Assembly: GCA_947464365.1 (NCBI GenBank)
Contig: CANHWS010000111.1
Coordinates: 1-10,130 of the forward strand
Direction of reading: 5' to 3'
Origin: Cytophagaceae bacterium
GTDB lineage: Bacteria; Bacteroidota; Bacteroidia; Cytophagales; Flexibacteraceae
DNA length: 10,130 nt
Positions 1 through 6,807 of this stretch are shown here, piece after piece. A program made the translations under genes and the position numbers. Position 1 is the stretch's first letter; the number at the start of each line of letters is the position of its first letter. A model generated the notes under the pieces. That model did no database searches, was not told the DNA's origin, and worked only from the letters and a program-made list of their open reading frames with translations.

Positions 1-460
1 GATGCCTTGCTTCAGTAGGAATGGCCAAGATTTCGGCATAGGTCATCCATGCAACGCCAGTCAGGAGCTGGGTGCCTATTTCTTGCTCGGGGTCTGTACC
101 AAGGGTTGTTCTGTCAATCGGATTAGGTGGAGGGGTGCAGGTAAAGAACATTTCCACGGCGTGTAAAGGCGGGTTGATGTATTGGTTCAGGAACGCCAGT
201 GTCTCCACCATTACTTCAAGTCCTGTTTCCTCTAGCATTTCCCGCTTGAGGCAATCCACTATGGTCTCCCCGAAATTCAGTCCTCCACCCGGGGGGGACC
301 AATAGTAGCCTAAGGGTCCTAGGCCGTTATGCCTGACAAGCAAAAGTTTATCACCTGACCAGCACAACCCACAAACCCGCACCCTAAGCTGCTGCCCATA
401 GTTGGCTGCCAAAGTAGCTGAAACGGTAGGAGTTGCTTGTGTTTCTTGCCTGTTTGTCAT
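1..460 (-). CDS. NUDIX hydrolase, 3' end cut by window edge
   Basis: Hydrolase of a nucleoside diphosphate linked to another moiety; the exact substrate cannot be read from the sequence. I translated 153 codons from the ATG at 458-460 to the left edge with no stop. A full Nudix box (GX5EX7REUXEEXGU) lies at residues 59-81: G59, E65, then REMLEETGL at 73-81, so all the Mg2+-binding acidic residues are present. It is preceded by YYWSPPGGG at 52-60, the usual strand before the box, and by LRVRVCGLCW at 25-34, the first strand of the Nudix fold. No signal peptide, so cytoplasmic. About 20 residues precede the fold, so a slightly later start is possible, but this is the only ATG there. The gene is divergent from the OstA-like gene; a -7 box on its strand lies at 528-535. 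Family assignment is firm; substrate is open. Confidence 0.92.
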   Translation of the reverse strand, partial: MTNRQETQATPTVSATLAANYGQQLRVRVCGLCWSGDKLLLVRHNGLGPLGYYWSPPGGGLNFGETIVDCLKREMLEETGLEVMVETLAFLNQYINPPLHAVEMFFTCTPPPNPIDRTTLGTDPEQEIGTQLLTGVAWMTYAEILAIPTEARH

Positions 461-527
461 CTTGTTTTGGTCAGATTTTGGGTAGGGTATGGTATTAGGC
501 TGCGTACCTTGACCACCTTTCTTGTTC

Positions 528-535
528 CAAACTTA
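528..535 (-). promoter_or_regulatory. Bacteroidota-type -7 box for the NUDIX gene
   Basis: On the minus strand these bases read TAAGTTTG, an exact match to the Bacteroidota -7 consensus TAnnTTTG. Transcription would begin about 60 bases before the ATG at 460. No TTTG is visible at the usual -33 spacing, so this rests on one box only. Confidence 0.4.
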
Positions 536-567
536 TCCAAGATTGGTTTCGATCCCTAGGGTATGGT

Positions 568-575
568 TAGCTTTG
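568..575 (+). promoter_or_regulatory. Bacteroidota-type -7 box for the OstA-like gene
   Basis: TAGCTTTG matches TAnnTTTG exactly. A weak -33 candidate (TTG at 543-545) lies 22 bases upstream. If used, transcription begins near 582, which excludes a start codon at 522 or 543 and favours the TTG at 606. With the box at 528-535 on the other strand it forms a compact divergent promoter pair. Confidence 0.4.
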
Positions 576-605
576 TGCCTCCATAGTTCATTATTTATCT
601 GCCAA

Positions 606-2396
606 TTGTCGCTTAGCATCACATTCAGGTCCCTTGCCATTTGCCTATCCACTTTGGTGATGATGGTTACTGTTGGCATAGAACAGGCATCAGCCCAGGA
701 GACTGGCTGGAAAAGTGATGTGCTAGAGCGCACCAATCGCAATGGTGTTGATATCCGGATACTGAAAGGTAATGTGGTCCTGACTCAGCCAGACAAGGTG
801 CTCTATTGCGACTCGGCTTATGAGTATTTGCTCAGCAAAGATGTTGTCTTTATGGGTAAGGTTCGGCTGGTCCAGAACACTGGCGAGGTCATGACGGGTG
901 ATACCTTGTTCTACAAGAAATCTACGAGGATAGCGACCATGAAAGGCCGTCAGGTTCTGCTCGAAAGTAAAAATAGTCGTTTGACTTCCACCGAGCTGGA
1001 CTATAACATGGAGACAGCCATGGTCAACTACCGCAAAGGTGCGACCATACAGGATGGAAAAACGACCCTAATTAGCCAGCAAGGCGACTACGATCGGGCC
1101 AAAGGTATTTTCTACTTTCGCAAGGATGTTGTGGTGACGGGAGAAAAAAGTAGCCTAGTAACGGATTCTCTCAACTATCACCAGGCCGACAAAATGGCCT
1201 ACTTTTTTGGGCCAAGCAAAGTAGTGAGCGAGGATGGTACCATTATTAGCACTAAGGGGCGTTATAACACGGAAACGGAGATCGCCTTCCTCGAAGGACG
1301 CAGTTTTGTTGATGCCAAAGACTATACCATGACCGCCGATCTGCTGGACTTCGACAAGGTCAAGGACAAGGGAGTTGGCAAAGGTAACGTCATCATTTTC
1401 AGCAAGAAAGATAGTACCATCATATCGGGCGACCAAGGTTTTTATGATGGCTACAAAGGGATCTCCAAAGTATGGGACAAGCCACTCCTGCGTAGCCCTG
1501 TGGACGAGGTGGTGACACCAAGTGGTATCCGGAAGGATACCCTATATCTCAGGGGCGATACTTTGGTGGCTTATGGAAGTCAGAAATTACCTAACCTAAA
1601 ACAACGGGTTTTGGCATGGCCTAAGGCACAGGTTTTCAAACAAAATCTGCAAGCCATTGCCGACTCGTTGGTCTATGAGATTTCGGACAGTTTGCTATGG
1701 CTGTATAAAGATCCGGTCGTTTGGAGTGGTAAAAACCAAATCACTGCTGATACCATCAAAGCCGTCTCTCGCAGCCAAAAGCTCGATAAGGTCTATATCC
1801 GTAAGGATGCCTTTGTTATCAGTATCGATACCTTAGGGAACTATAACCAGACTAAGGGTCGCAATATGTTGGCGCACTTTAGGTCTGGGCGTATCAATCG
1901 TATTGATGTAGATGGCAATGGGCAAAGCATTTATTGGGTGCTGGATGGAGATACCGTCTCTAGTGGTATGAACCGGATTGTATGCTCTGACATGATCATT
2001 CGGCTAAATGAACAAGGCAAACTCAGCAAGCTGACCTTCATCAAGGAGCCGGATGCGGTTTTCACTCCTCCGCACGAACTTAAGGAGCCTGAAAAAAAAC
2101 TCAAGGGATTTAAATGGCGTAATGCCGAGCGGCCTACACTATTGCTCATGACGGGCCGTGTTCGAGACATTGATCACCTCGTGCCTCAAACCAAACCAGC
2201 CAAACCTATCAAGCCTAAAATTAGCCCAAAAGCAAAGGCAAAAAAAACAAGTAAAGCCCCTCAAATCCGAGCTAGGCCTAAGAAACGGCAAGAGGTAAAG
2301 CCCACTTCATCCAAGTACTCGAAACCAATCGAAGTACCTAGCCAGTCTATGCCTTTTATGCAAGGTGGTCAGCTACCGCAGCCGATAAGGCCCTAA
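606..2396 (+). CDS. OstA-like (LptA/LptD N-terminal fold) secreted protein, probable LPS-transport factor
   Basis: Predicted periplasmic or envelope protein of the OstA/LptA superfamily, whose members bind lipopolysaccharide and bridge it to the outer membrane. The body is a long run of short beta repeats with recurring phrases such as GDTLFY, LDYNMETA, GDYDRAKG, DSLNYHQADK, GRYNTETE and ADLLDFDK, typical of the stacked beta-jellyroll of OstA-like proteins. The frame is open from a TTG at 522. I choose the TTG at 606 because it gives an ordinary 30-residue signal peptide (MSLSITFR, then a hydrophobic stretch ending in ASA before QE) and lies just after the -7 box at 568-575. The ATGs at 660 and 663 would leave too short a signal, and starts at 522 or 543 make it over 50 residues long. 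From the 606 start the protein has 596 residues. About the last 70 residues are low-complexity and rich in Lys and Pro. Family is firm; direct LPS binding and exact start are inferred. Confidence 0.88.
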   Translation: MSLSITFRSLAICLSTLVMMVTVGIEQASAQETGWKSDVLERTNRNGVDIRILKGNVVLTQPDKVLYCDSAYEYLLSKDVVFMGKVRLVQNTGEVMTGDTLFYKKSTRIATMKGRQVLLESKNSRLTSTELDYNMETAMVNYRKGATIQDGKTTLISQQGDYDRAKGIFYFRKDVVVTGEKSSLVTDSLNYHQADKMAYFFGPSKVVSEDGTIISTKGRYNTETEIAFLEGRSFVDAKDYTMTADLLDFDKVKDKGVGKGNVIIFSKKDSTIISGDQGFYDGYKGISKVWDKPLLRSPVDEVVTPSGIRKDTLYLRGDTLVAYGSQKLPNLKQRVLAWPKAQVFKQNLQAIADSLVYEISDSLLWLYKDPVVWSGKNQITADTIKAVSRSQKLDKVYIRKDAFVISIDTLGNYNQTKGRNMLAHFRSGRINRIDVDGNGQSIYWVLDGDTVSSGMNRIVCSDMIIRLNEQGKLSKLTFIKEPDAVFTPPHELKEPEKKLKGFKWRNAERPTLLLMTGRVRDIDHLVPQTKPAKPIKPKISPKAKAKKTSKAPQIRARPKKRQEVKPTSSKYSKPIEVPSQSMPFMQGGQLPQPIRP

Positions 2397-2806
2397 GCAC
2401 AGGCGATTGAGGTGTGTTCTCAAAAAAAGTTGTGCCCTTGAGATGTTAACTTCTGTTAAGGTTTACCATTGAATATTTGGTTATATCGATAATTTTATCA
2501 TAAATTATAGTGTATTTTGCGTCATTGCGTGTATTTTATTCGGTTTTATCGTAAATAACAACCCCAAAGGTCATTTGTGTTGTTAATATTTTCTTGGCCA
2601 TGTTGGTTTTTTCGGGCACACTTTATACTTTTATACCAGTATCAGTGTGTTCAGTTCCCACAGTATGTTCTCCTTAAGGCCATTTTGACAGGTACGCTTT
2701 CATTTTGGCACAGCTGTTGTAGGAGATATAATCAGGTAATCGTACATCTAGATCCGCTAACGTCCCATCATCAAAATTGAGCTTACACCAAGCCTACTTC
2801 TTTAGA
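2397..2806. other. AT-rich gene-free leader before the small T9SS protein
   Basis: About 410 bases without a convincing gene. The part from about 2440 to 2570 is clearly richer in A and T than the flanks and contains direct repeats (2493-2556) and a GATAA-TT-TTATC dyad at 2488-2499. Two small inverted repeats follow the OstA-like stop, TCTCAA with TTGAGA and TTAAC-TTCT-GTTAA, but neither has a T tract, so I do not call a terminator. An open frame at 2577-2780 on the plus strand has no recognisable composition or domain and is not annotated. No exact TAnnTTTG box sits close to 2807; TCATTTTG at 2700-2707 is one mismatch away. Confidence 0.6.
2493..2556 (+). repeat. Two interleaved pairs of short direct repeats
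   Basis: TTTTATCATAAAT at 2493-2505 recurs with one change as TTTTATCGTAAAT at 2544-2556, 51 bases apart. Between them GTGTATTTT occurs at 2510-2518 and again at 2529-2537, 19 bases apart. The nested arrangement in a gene-free leader suggests binding sites or a local duplication; AT-richness makes chance partly responsible. Confidence 0.5.
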
Positions 2807-3220
2807 ATGAAACAACTCTTACACATATTCTCTTTCGCCATCCTTTTTGCGGTCGGTTTGTCTGTCAGTTTGCAGGCTAGCACACTAGATCGTACTAAAA
2901 GTTTGGTTGCCGTAAGCGGATTTTCAGGTTTTGGCAATGGCGACATCAAGCCAAACCAAAACCGACTGGGCGTGACTGAAATCTATCCCAATCCTGCTCA
3001 CAACGTAGTCAATGCTGACTATTCGTTCCCGGCGAATGTTAAGTCCGCCAAAGTCGTGATCTTCAACATTCTCGGCACCAAGATCGAAGAACAAGAGCTC
3101 AACCGCACCGACAAACAAGTATCGATCAACACAACAGATTATGCTGGTGGGGTCTATATCTTTACCATCAACGTTGATGGTGTCAACGAGTTCAGCAAGC
3201 GGATGATTGTCAAGCACTAG
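2807..3220 (+). CDS. Small secreted protein with type IX secretion C-terminal sorting domain
   Basis: A 137-residue exported protein that is almost only a sorting signal. Residues 1-24 are a signal peptide (MKQLLHIF, hydrophobic core, cleavage likely after LQA). Residues 25-56 form a short Ser/Gly/Asn-rich linker with no known domain. Residues about 57-137 are a type A T9SS C-terminal domain: the opening EIYPNPAHN at 58-66, a central VVIFNILGTKI at 83-93, GGVYIFTINVDG at 114-125 and the closing KRMIVKH at 131-137. Such domains direct passage through the T9SS outer-membrane pore and are normally removed, often with anchoring of the cargo to the surface. The ATG at 2807 is chosen over an upstream in-frame TTG at 2777 because it gives a standard signal peptide. 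The next gene, a symporter, starts 66 bases downstream. The sorting domain is firm; what so small a cargo does is unknown. Confidence 0.88.
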   Translation: MKQLLHIFSFAILFAVGLSVSLQASTLDRTKSLVAVSGFSGFGNGDIKPNQNRLGVTEIYPNPAHNVVNADYSFPANVKSAKVVIFNILGTKIEEQELNRTDKQVSINTTDYAGGVYIFTINVDGVNEFSKRMIVKH

Positions 3221-3286
3221 TCTTTGCTAGTATTTGACTATTGACCATTCGTCGTCCTCTCACCAAACCGCACTACAAGTTACGGC

Positions 3287-4762
3287 ATGTCGCCAACAAC
3301 AGCATTATTACTGATCGGAGGGTATTTCGCCCTCCTTTTTTTTATTTCATTCCTGACCTCTGGTAAGGGCGACTCGCATACGTTCTTCAGTGCCAACCGT
3401 CAATCTCCTTGGTATCTGGTCGCCTTCGGGATGATTGGTACCTCGCTCAGCGGGGTAACCTTCATTTCAGTGCCTGGTGATGTGCTCAACAGCAGTTTCA
3501 GCTACCTCGGCATTGTAATGGGCTATCTGCTGGGTTACTTGGTCATTGCTACTGTCCTGATGCCCCTGTATTATCGCCTCAATCTGGTTTCGATCTATAC
3601 CTTCATTGAGCAGCGACTAGGGACTTCGGCATATAAAACGGCAGCAGCCTTTTTCTTGCTTTCACGTTCGGTAGGCTCGGCGGCACGGTTCTACTTAGTG
3701 CTGGGAGTATTGCAGCTTGCTGTTTTTGATGCCTTTGGTATTCCTTTTTGGTTGTCTGTTTTGGCTGGGGTAGGGCTAATCTGGCTATATACCTTCCGTG
3801 GTGGGATGAAGACTATCATCGTAACGGACACCCTCCAGACCTTCTTTATGTTAGCTGCTGTCGGGCTGAGCCTCTATTTGGTAGCTGATGCACTCTCAGT
3901 ATTGTTTAGTGATCTAGTGAGCCAAACTTGGACAGGTAAATACAGCCAAGTCTTCTTCTGGGACTGGACCAGCAAGGTAAACTTCTGGAAACAACTGGTA
4001 GCTGGTGCCTTCATCGCAATCGTTATGACGGGTCTAGACCAGGACATGATGCAGAAAAACCTCACGTGTCGTAACCTTGGCGAGGCACAGAAGAACATGT
4101 TCTGGTTTAGCGTCACGATGTTTGTTGTCAATTCCATGTTCTTGACCCTTGGGGCAGCACTTTACCTCTATGCTGAGGCCAAAGGTGTAACTTTGCCTGC
4201 AAAAACGGATCAGTTATTCCCGCTATTGGCTCGGGACTATTTTAGCCCAATTGCGTATATCGCCTTCATCATGGGGATTATTGCGGCCACATACGCCAGC
4301 ACAGACAGCGCTCTGACTGCCCTGACCACTTCTTTTTGCATTGACATCCTGAACTTTAACAAACGAGACAACGAAGCTGAAAAGGGTAGACTCCGGCTCT
4401 GGGTGCATGTAGGCTTTTCGCTCTTGTTAGTGATCATCGTCCTGATGTTCCGCTGGTTAAATCAAGAAAGCTTAATCACTGCCATATTCAAGCTGGCAGC
4501 CTTAACCTATGGTCCTTTATTAGGTCTTTTTGGGTTTGGGTTATTAACCAAGTACCGAGTTCGGAGGTTGGCAGTGCCCTTTATTTGTGTGGCTAGTCCC
4601 TTGATTTGTTACCTGATGCGCGAGAACTCAGCCGCTTGGTTTGGTGGCTACCAGTTTGGTTATGAGCTTTTGTTATTTAACGGGGCCTTGGTCTTTGGAC
4701 TATTGTGGATGGTACGTTTGCCTGCCGCAATAGATGGCGCGGTTCAACCCACTGATTCCTAA
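3287..4762 (+). CDS. Sodium:solute symporter (SSF family)
   Basis: Inner-membrane Na+-coupled uptake carrier of 491 residues, normal for the family, with about 13 hydrophobic segments throughout. Family marks include GMIGTSLSGVTFISVPG at 48-64 in TM2, FRGGMKTIIVTDTLQTFFM at 170-188 (the SSF hallmark around TD..Q), GLDQDMMQKNLTCRN at 249-263, and ASTDSALTAL at 337-346, where the Ser/Thr residues correspond to the Na2 sodium site. The N-terminus fits the reversed-topology SSF fold. The ATG at 3287 begins directly before the first membrane segment. It follows the T9SS protein by 66 bases without a visible terminator between them, so co-transcription is possible but unproven. Its 3' end converges on the tRNA-Ser unit. 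The substrate (sugar, amino acid, proline, iodide, sialate and others occur in this family) cannot be decided here. Confidence 0.9.
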   Translation: MSPTTALLLIGGYFALLFFISFLTSGKGDSHTFFSANRQSPWYLVAFGMIGTSLSGVTFISVPGDVLNSSFSYLGIVMGYLLGYLVIATVLMPLYYRLNLVSIYTFIEQRLGTSAYKTAAAFFLLSRSVGSAARFYLVLGVLQLAVFDAFGIPFWLSVLAGVGLIWLYTFRGGMKTIIVTDTLQTFFMLAAVGLSLYLVADALSVLFSDLVSQTWTGKYSQVFFWDWTSKVNFWKQLVAGAFIAIVMTGLDQDMMQKNLTCRNLGEAQKNMFWFSVTMFVVNSMFLTLGAALYLYAEAKGVTLPAKTDQLFPLLARDYFSPIAYIAFIMGIIAATYASTDSALTALTTSFCIDILNFNKRDNEAEKGRLRLWVHVGFSLLLVIIVLMFRWLNQESLITAIFKLAALTYGPLLGLFGFGLLTKYRVRRLAVPFICVASPLICYLMRENSAAWFGGYQFGYELLLFNGALVFGLLWMVRLPAAIDGAVQPTDS

Positions 4763-4819
4763 ATTCTGATGTCTTGAGGCGGTCTCTCTGCCTGAAGGTT
4801 AGCCATTGATTTGGCTTGC

Positions 4820-4966
4820 TTAGATACCAAACCAAACTACCTTCTTGATCAATCTGATGGCGGTAGAGCCTTGTAGGCCAGTCATGGCGCTAACATGGAC
4901 AATGTTTGCCTGATAATTGCCGATTACTTTAGGGACCTCGGTAAGGCTGAGTTTCGAATAGGCCAA
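4820..4966 (-). pseudogene. Possible remnant of a T9SS sorting domain
   Basis: On the minus strand 48 codons run to a TAA at 4820-4822. The peptide has the cadence of the last third of a T9SS C-terminal domain: LSLTEVPK, then ANIVHVSAMTG, then STAIRLIKK, followed by an atypical tail VVWFGI. Upstream of it lies the tRNA terminator, whose T run interrupts any longer coding frame, and there is no ATG or signal peptide. If real it is a decayed 3' end of a secreted-protein gene. The match is by eye and short, so chance similarity is quite possible. Confidence 0.25.
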
Positions 4967-5000
4967 AAAAAAGACCTTCTAGATGACAAGAAGGTCTTTT
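4965..5000 (-). terminator. Rho-independent terminator of tRNA-Ser
   Basis: A perfect 12-bp stem (AAAAGACCTTCT at 4969-4980 with AGAAGGTCTTTT at 4989-5000) encloses an 8-base loop. Read on the minus strand it ends in eight consecutive T residues (4965-4972, partly within the stem), just past the tRNA 3' end. On the plus strand only four T residues follow, so it may act weakly on symporter transcripts too. Confidence 0.85.
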
Positions 5001-5007
5001 ATGTTAC

Positions 5008-5100
5008 TGGCGGAGAGGGAGGGATTCGAACCCTCGGAACCACTTTTGGTAGTTCGGCAGTTTAGCAAACGGCTACTTTCGGCCTCTCAGTCACCTCTCC
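5008..5100 (-). tRNA. tRNA-Ser, anticodon GCU, CCA encoded
   Basis: Type II (long variable arm) tRNA on the minus strand. The acceptor stem is GGAGAGG (5094-5100) with CCTCTCC (5012-5018), then discriminator G at 5011 and a genome-encoded CCA at 5008-5010. The D stem is ACT/AGT, the anticodon loop is TTGCTAA with GCT as the anticodon, reading AGC and AGU serine codons. The variable arm is a 7-bp stem (GAACTAC with GTGGTTC, one G-U pair) closing a CAAAA loop. The T stem is GAGGG/CCCTC with TTCGAAT in the loop. The anticodon stem GCCGT/ACTGC carries a C-U mismatch at pair 29:41. A terminator follows at once and a promoter lies upstream, so it is a single-gene unit. Confidence 0.95.
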
Positions 5101-5170
5101 GTATGATTTTACTTGTTACTTTCCAGCTGCTTAAACGTCTGCTTCTGGCCCCTGTTTGCTTTAGGGATTG

Positions 5171-5201
5171 CAAATATAAGCGGTCAATTTGACCTGTCAA
5201 G
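5171..5201 (-). promoter_or_regulatory. Promoter of tRNA-Ser with palindromic spacer
   Basis: On the minus strand TATATTTG (5171-5178) is an exact TAnnTTTG box, and CTTG (5198-5201), one change from TTTG, lies exactly 19 bases upstream, the spacing expected of Bacteroidota housekeeping promoters. Transcription would start about 60 bases before the tRNA 5' end. The spacer holds a perfect dyad, GGTCAA-T-TTGACC at 5182-5194. Confidence 0.6.
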
Positions 5202-5353
5202 CGTATGAGGCATTATTTTCAGAAAATATTACGGCAGATTACGTTGAGTATTGCGACCAAGACGCAGTACAAGTACCTAAAGTGCCCAATCATCTAGCTT
5301 TTGGACGCATTAGCACTAGGCAGATTAGATGCTATATGCCATATTGCAACAGC

Positions 5354-6322
5354 ATGAACTGGACTCGTACCCTTGGCCTGACCGAACTGATTCTGATCGC
5401 CCTATTTGTGGTGGCGTATGGGCTTTTCATCTATCGTAACTTTAGGGTTGGACGGCTACTCCATAGTACAACACGGTCGGTCTATATTAAGGTAGTATTG
5501 CGGTCCATAACGTTTGCTGTCCTCATCATGGCATTGTTAGGGCCCTCTTTTGGCGAAACCAAACGTGAGGTCCGGGAGCAGGGTAAGGACATCTACATAT
5601 GTGTGGACCTGAGCGAGAGCATGAACTGCAAAGACGTACAGCCCTCGCGTCTGGAGCGGCTCAAAGCCTCTGTCGAGCAGCTGATCAACACCTTTAGGGC
5701 AGACAGGATCGGGATCATTGTCTTTAGCTCAGTGGCTTATGTACAATGCCCATTAACTTATGACCATAACGCCTTACAACTTTTTGCAGCTACCCTCAAG
5801 ACGGATCAGGTCCCTGACGAGGGCACTGATTTTGGCGCAGCCCTTAATGTGGCCCTTGACAAGCACCTAGCCACCGCCAAGGTCAGGGGGCGTAACCAAA
5901 GTAAAGTGGTTGTCTTGATGAGCGATGGCGAGGACTTTGGGGATGAAACGGAGGAGTCTGTTCGGCTACTTAACAAAGCAGGAATCAGGGTATTCACGGT
6001 AGGTATCGGGACACGTGAAGGAGGTCCAATCCCGTTCAAGGGCAACCTCCTGATGGACAATGAAGGACAGCGAGTCATCACAAAGCTAAACCCCAAGGAC
6101 CTGAAAAGCATTGCAGGGGCCACCGGCGGTGAGTATTATGAGCTCAATCAGGACATTAACCAGATGCCTCGCCTAATTGCTTCCTTAGACAAGATCGAAG
6201 GCCAACTCTGTGAAGTTCGTAAGGTGGATATTGGGGCGGACAAGTACTATTACTTCGTGCTCGTCGGCCTCGGTCTTCTGATTGCTGATGTCTTGTTTAC
6301 CATCAAGATAATAAGGTTGTAG
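5354..6322 (+). CDS. Membrane-anchored VWA domain protein, BatA/BatB type
   Basis: A 322-residue inner-membrane protein with a periplasm- or cytoplasm-facing von Willebrand A domain; family members are linked to stress tolerance and envelope function in Bacteroidota, and the exact role is unsettled. Two N-terminal membrane segments (about 10-28 and 47-65) end in ALLGPSFGE. The VWA domain spans about 79-280 with a complete metal site: DLSES at 85-89, T158 in EGTDFG and D191 in MSDGED. A last membrane segment lies at about 299-316, just before the C-terminus. The frame is open upstream to 5189, but the ATG at 5354 is chosen because it begins right before the first membrane segment; the extra upstream residues have no membrane or domain character. 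Classical Bat operons carry moxR, a DUF58 gene and TPR partners; none is adjacent here, so it appears to be a solitary copy. A near -7 box, TAGCTTTT, lies at 5295-5302. Confidence 0.87.
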   Translation: MNWTRTLGLTELILIALFVVAYGLFIYRNFRVGRLLHSTTRSVYIKVVLRSITFAVLIMALLGPSFGETKREVREQGKDIYICVDLSESMNCKDVQPSRLERLKASVEQLINTFRADRIGIIVFSSVAYVQCPLTYDHNALQLFAATLKTDQVPDEGTDFGAALNVALDKHLATAKVRGRNQSKVVVLMSDGEDFGDETEESVRLLNKAGIRVFTVGIGTREGGPIPFKGNLLMDNEGQRVITKLNPKDLKSIAGATGGEYYELNQDINQMPRLIASLDKIEGQLCEVRKVDIGADKYYYFVLVGLGLLIADVLFTIKIIRL

Positions 6323-6656
6323 ATTGTGGGTGCTTTTAGCCAGTCTATAGATTTATCAAAGAAGCTAGCCCAACTACGAAAGAAACTAACGGAGCAAACC
6401 GACCCAGGGCGACGAAACCGAACCCAGAAATAACAGAGGTAATTATAGCCATCTTGTTGTTGGAACCAAATTTGACAGCGCTCCAATTAGCTGATAGACT
6501 AAAAAATCCAAGTATGGGGTCTATTCCACCTTGACCAACCGAGAGTCAAAGGCCTCCTCCGCCGCGAAGGCTCAACCAAAAAGCCAACTTGGCGAGTCCT
6601 CTAATCCTGAAGCATGATTTGGCTTCCAAACAACTAGTAGCGCCTAGGAATTGGAC

Positions 6657-6689
6657 TGCCTAGGTTGCACAGACTGGACTGTGTAGGCA
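6657..6689 (+). repeat. Bulged hairpin, 11 base pairs
   Basis: TGCCTA (6657-6662) pairs with TAGGCA (6684-6689), and CACAG (6668-6672) pairs with CTGTG (6679-6683) around a 6-base loop. A five-base bulge (GGTTG, 6663-6667) separates the two helices on the left side only. No T tract follows, so it is not a standard terminator. Confidence 0.45.
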
Positions 6690-6759
6690 ATAGTGCTACC
6701 TTGTACTTTGCTGTGCTTTAGAGGAGGTAAACTAGTATTATAGGGCCCATAGGTTACTT

Positions 6760-6780
6760 CGTCTAATTGTTAATCAGACG
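6760..6780. promoter_or_regulatory. 21-base operator-like dyad upstream of maeB
   Basis: CGTCT at 6760-6764 mirrors AGACG at 6776-6780, and ATT mirrors AAT inside, around a GTT centre; only one position (6765 against 6775) fails to pair. Length and symmetry suit a dimeric regulator. It lies about 80 bases before the -7 box at 6863. Alternatively it is a small RNA hairpin. Confidence 0.4.
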
Positions 6781-6807
6781 TCCAAACTGGTCAATTTCCA
6801 CCAAAAC

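Noticed and set aside
72..305. Plus-strand open frame of 77 codons
   Set aside because: It is opposite the NUDIX coding region, including the Nudix box, and its Ser/Pro-rich translation resembles nothing.
2577..2780. Plus-strand open frame of 67 codons before the T9SS protein
   Set aside because: Composition is that of translated AT-rich non-coding DNA, no signal peptide or domain is seen, and it overlaps the probable leader of the next gene.
5189..5353. Upstream extension of the VWA gene by 55 codons
   Set aside because: The extra residues look random and Cys-rich, and would place a long tail before the first membrane segment. The ATG at 5354 starts exactly where family similarity begins.
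6720..6731. Strong Shine-Dalgarno-like AGAGGAGGTAAA
   Set aside because: No start codon lies at a usable distance: the following bases bring in-frame stops (TAG) and no ATG, GTG or TTG opens a frame. Bacteroidota also rarely depend on such sites.
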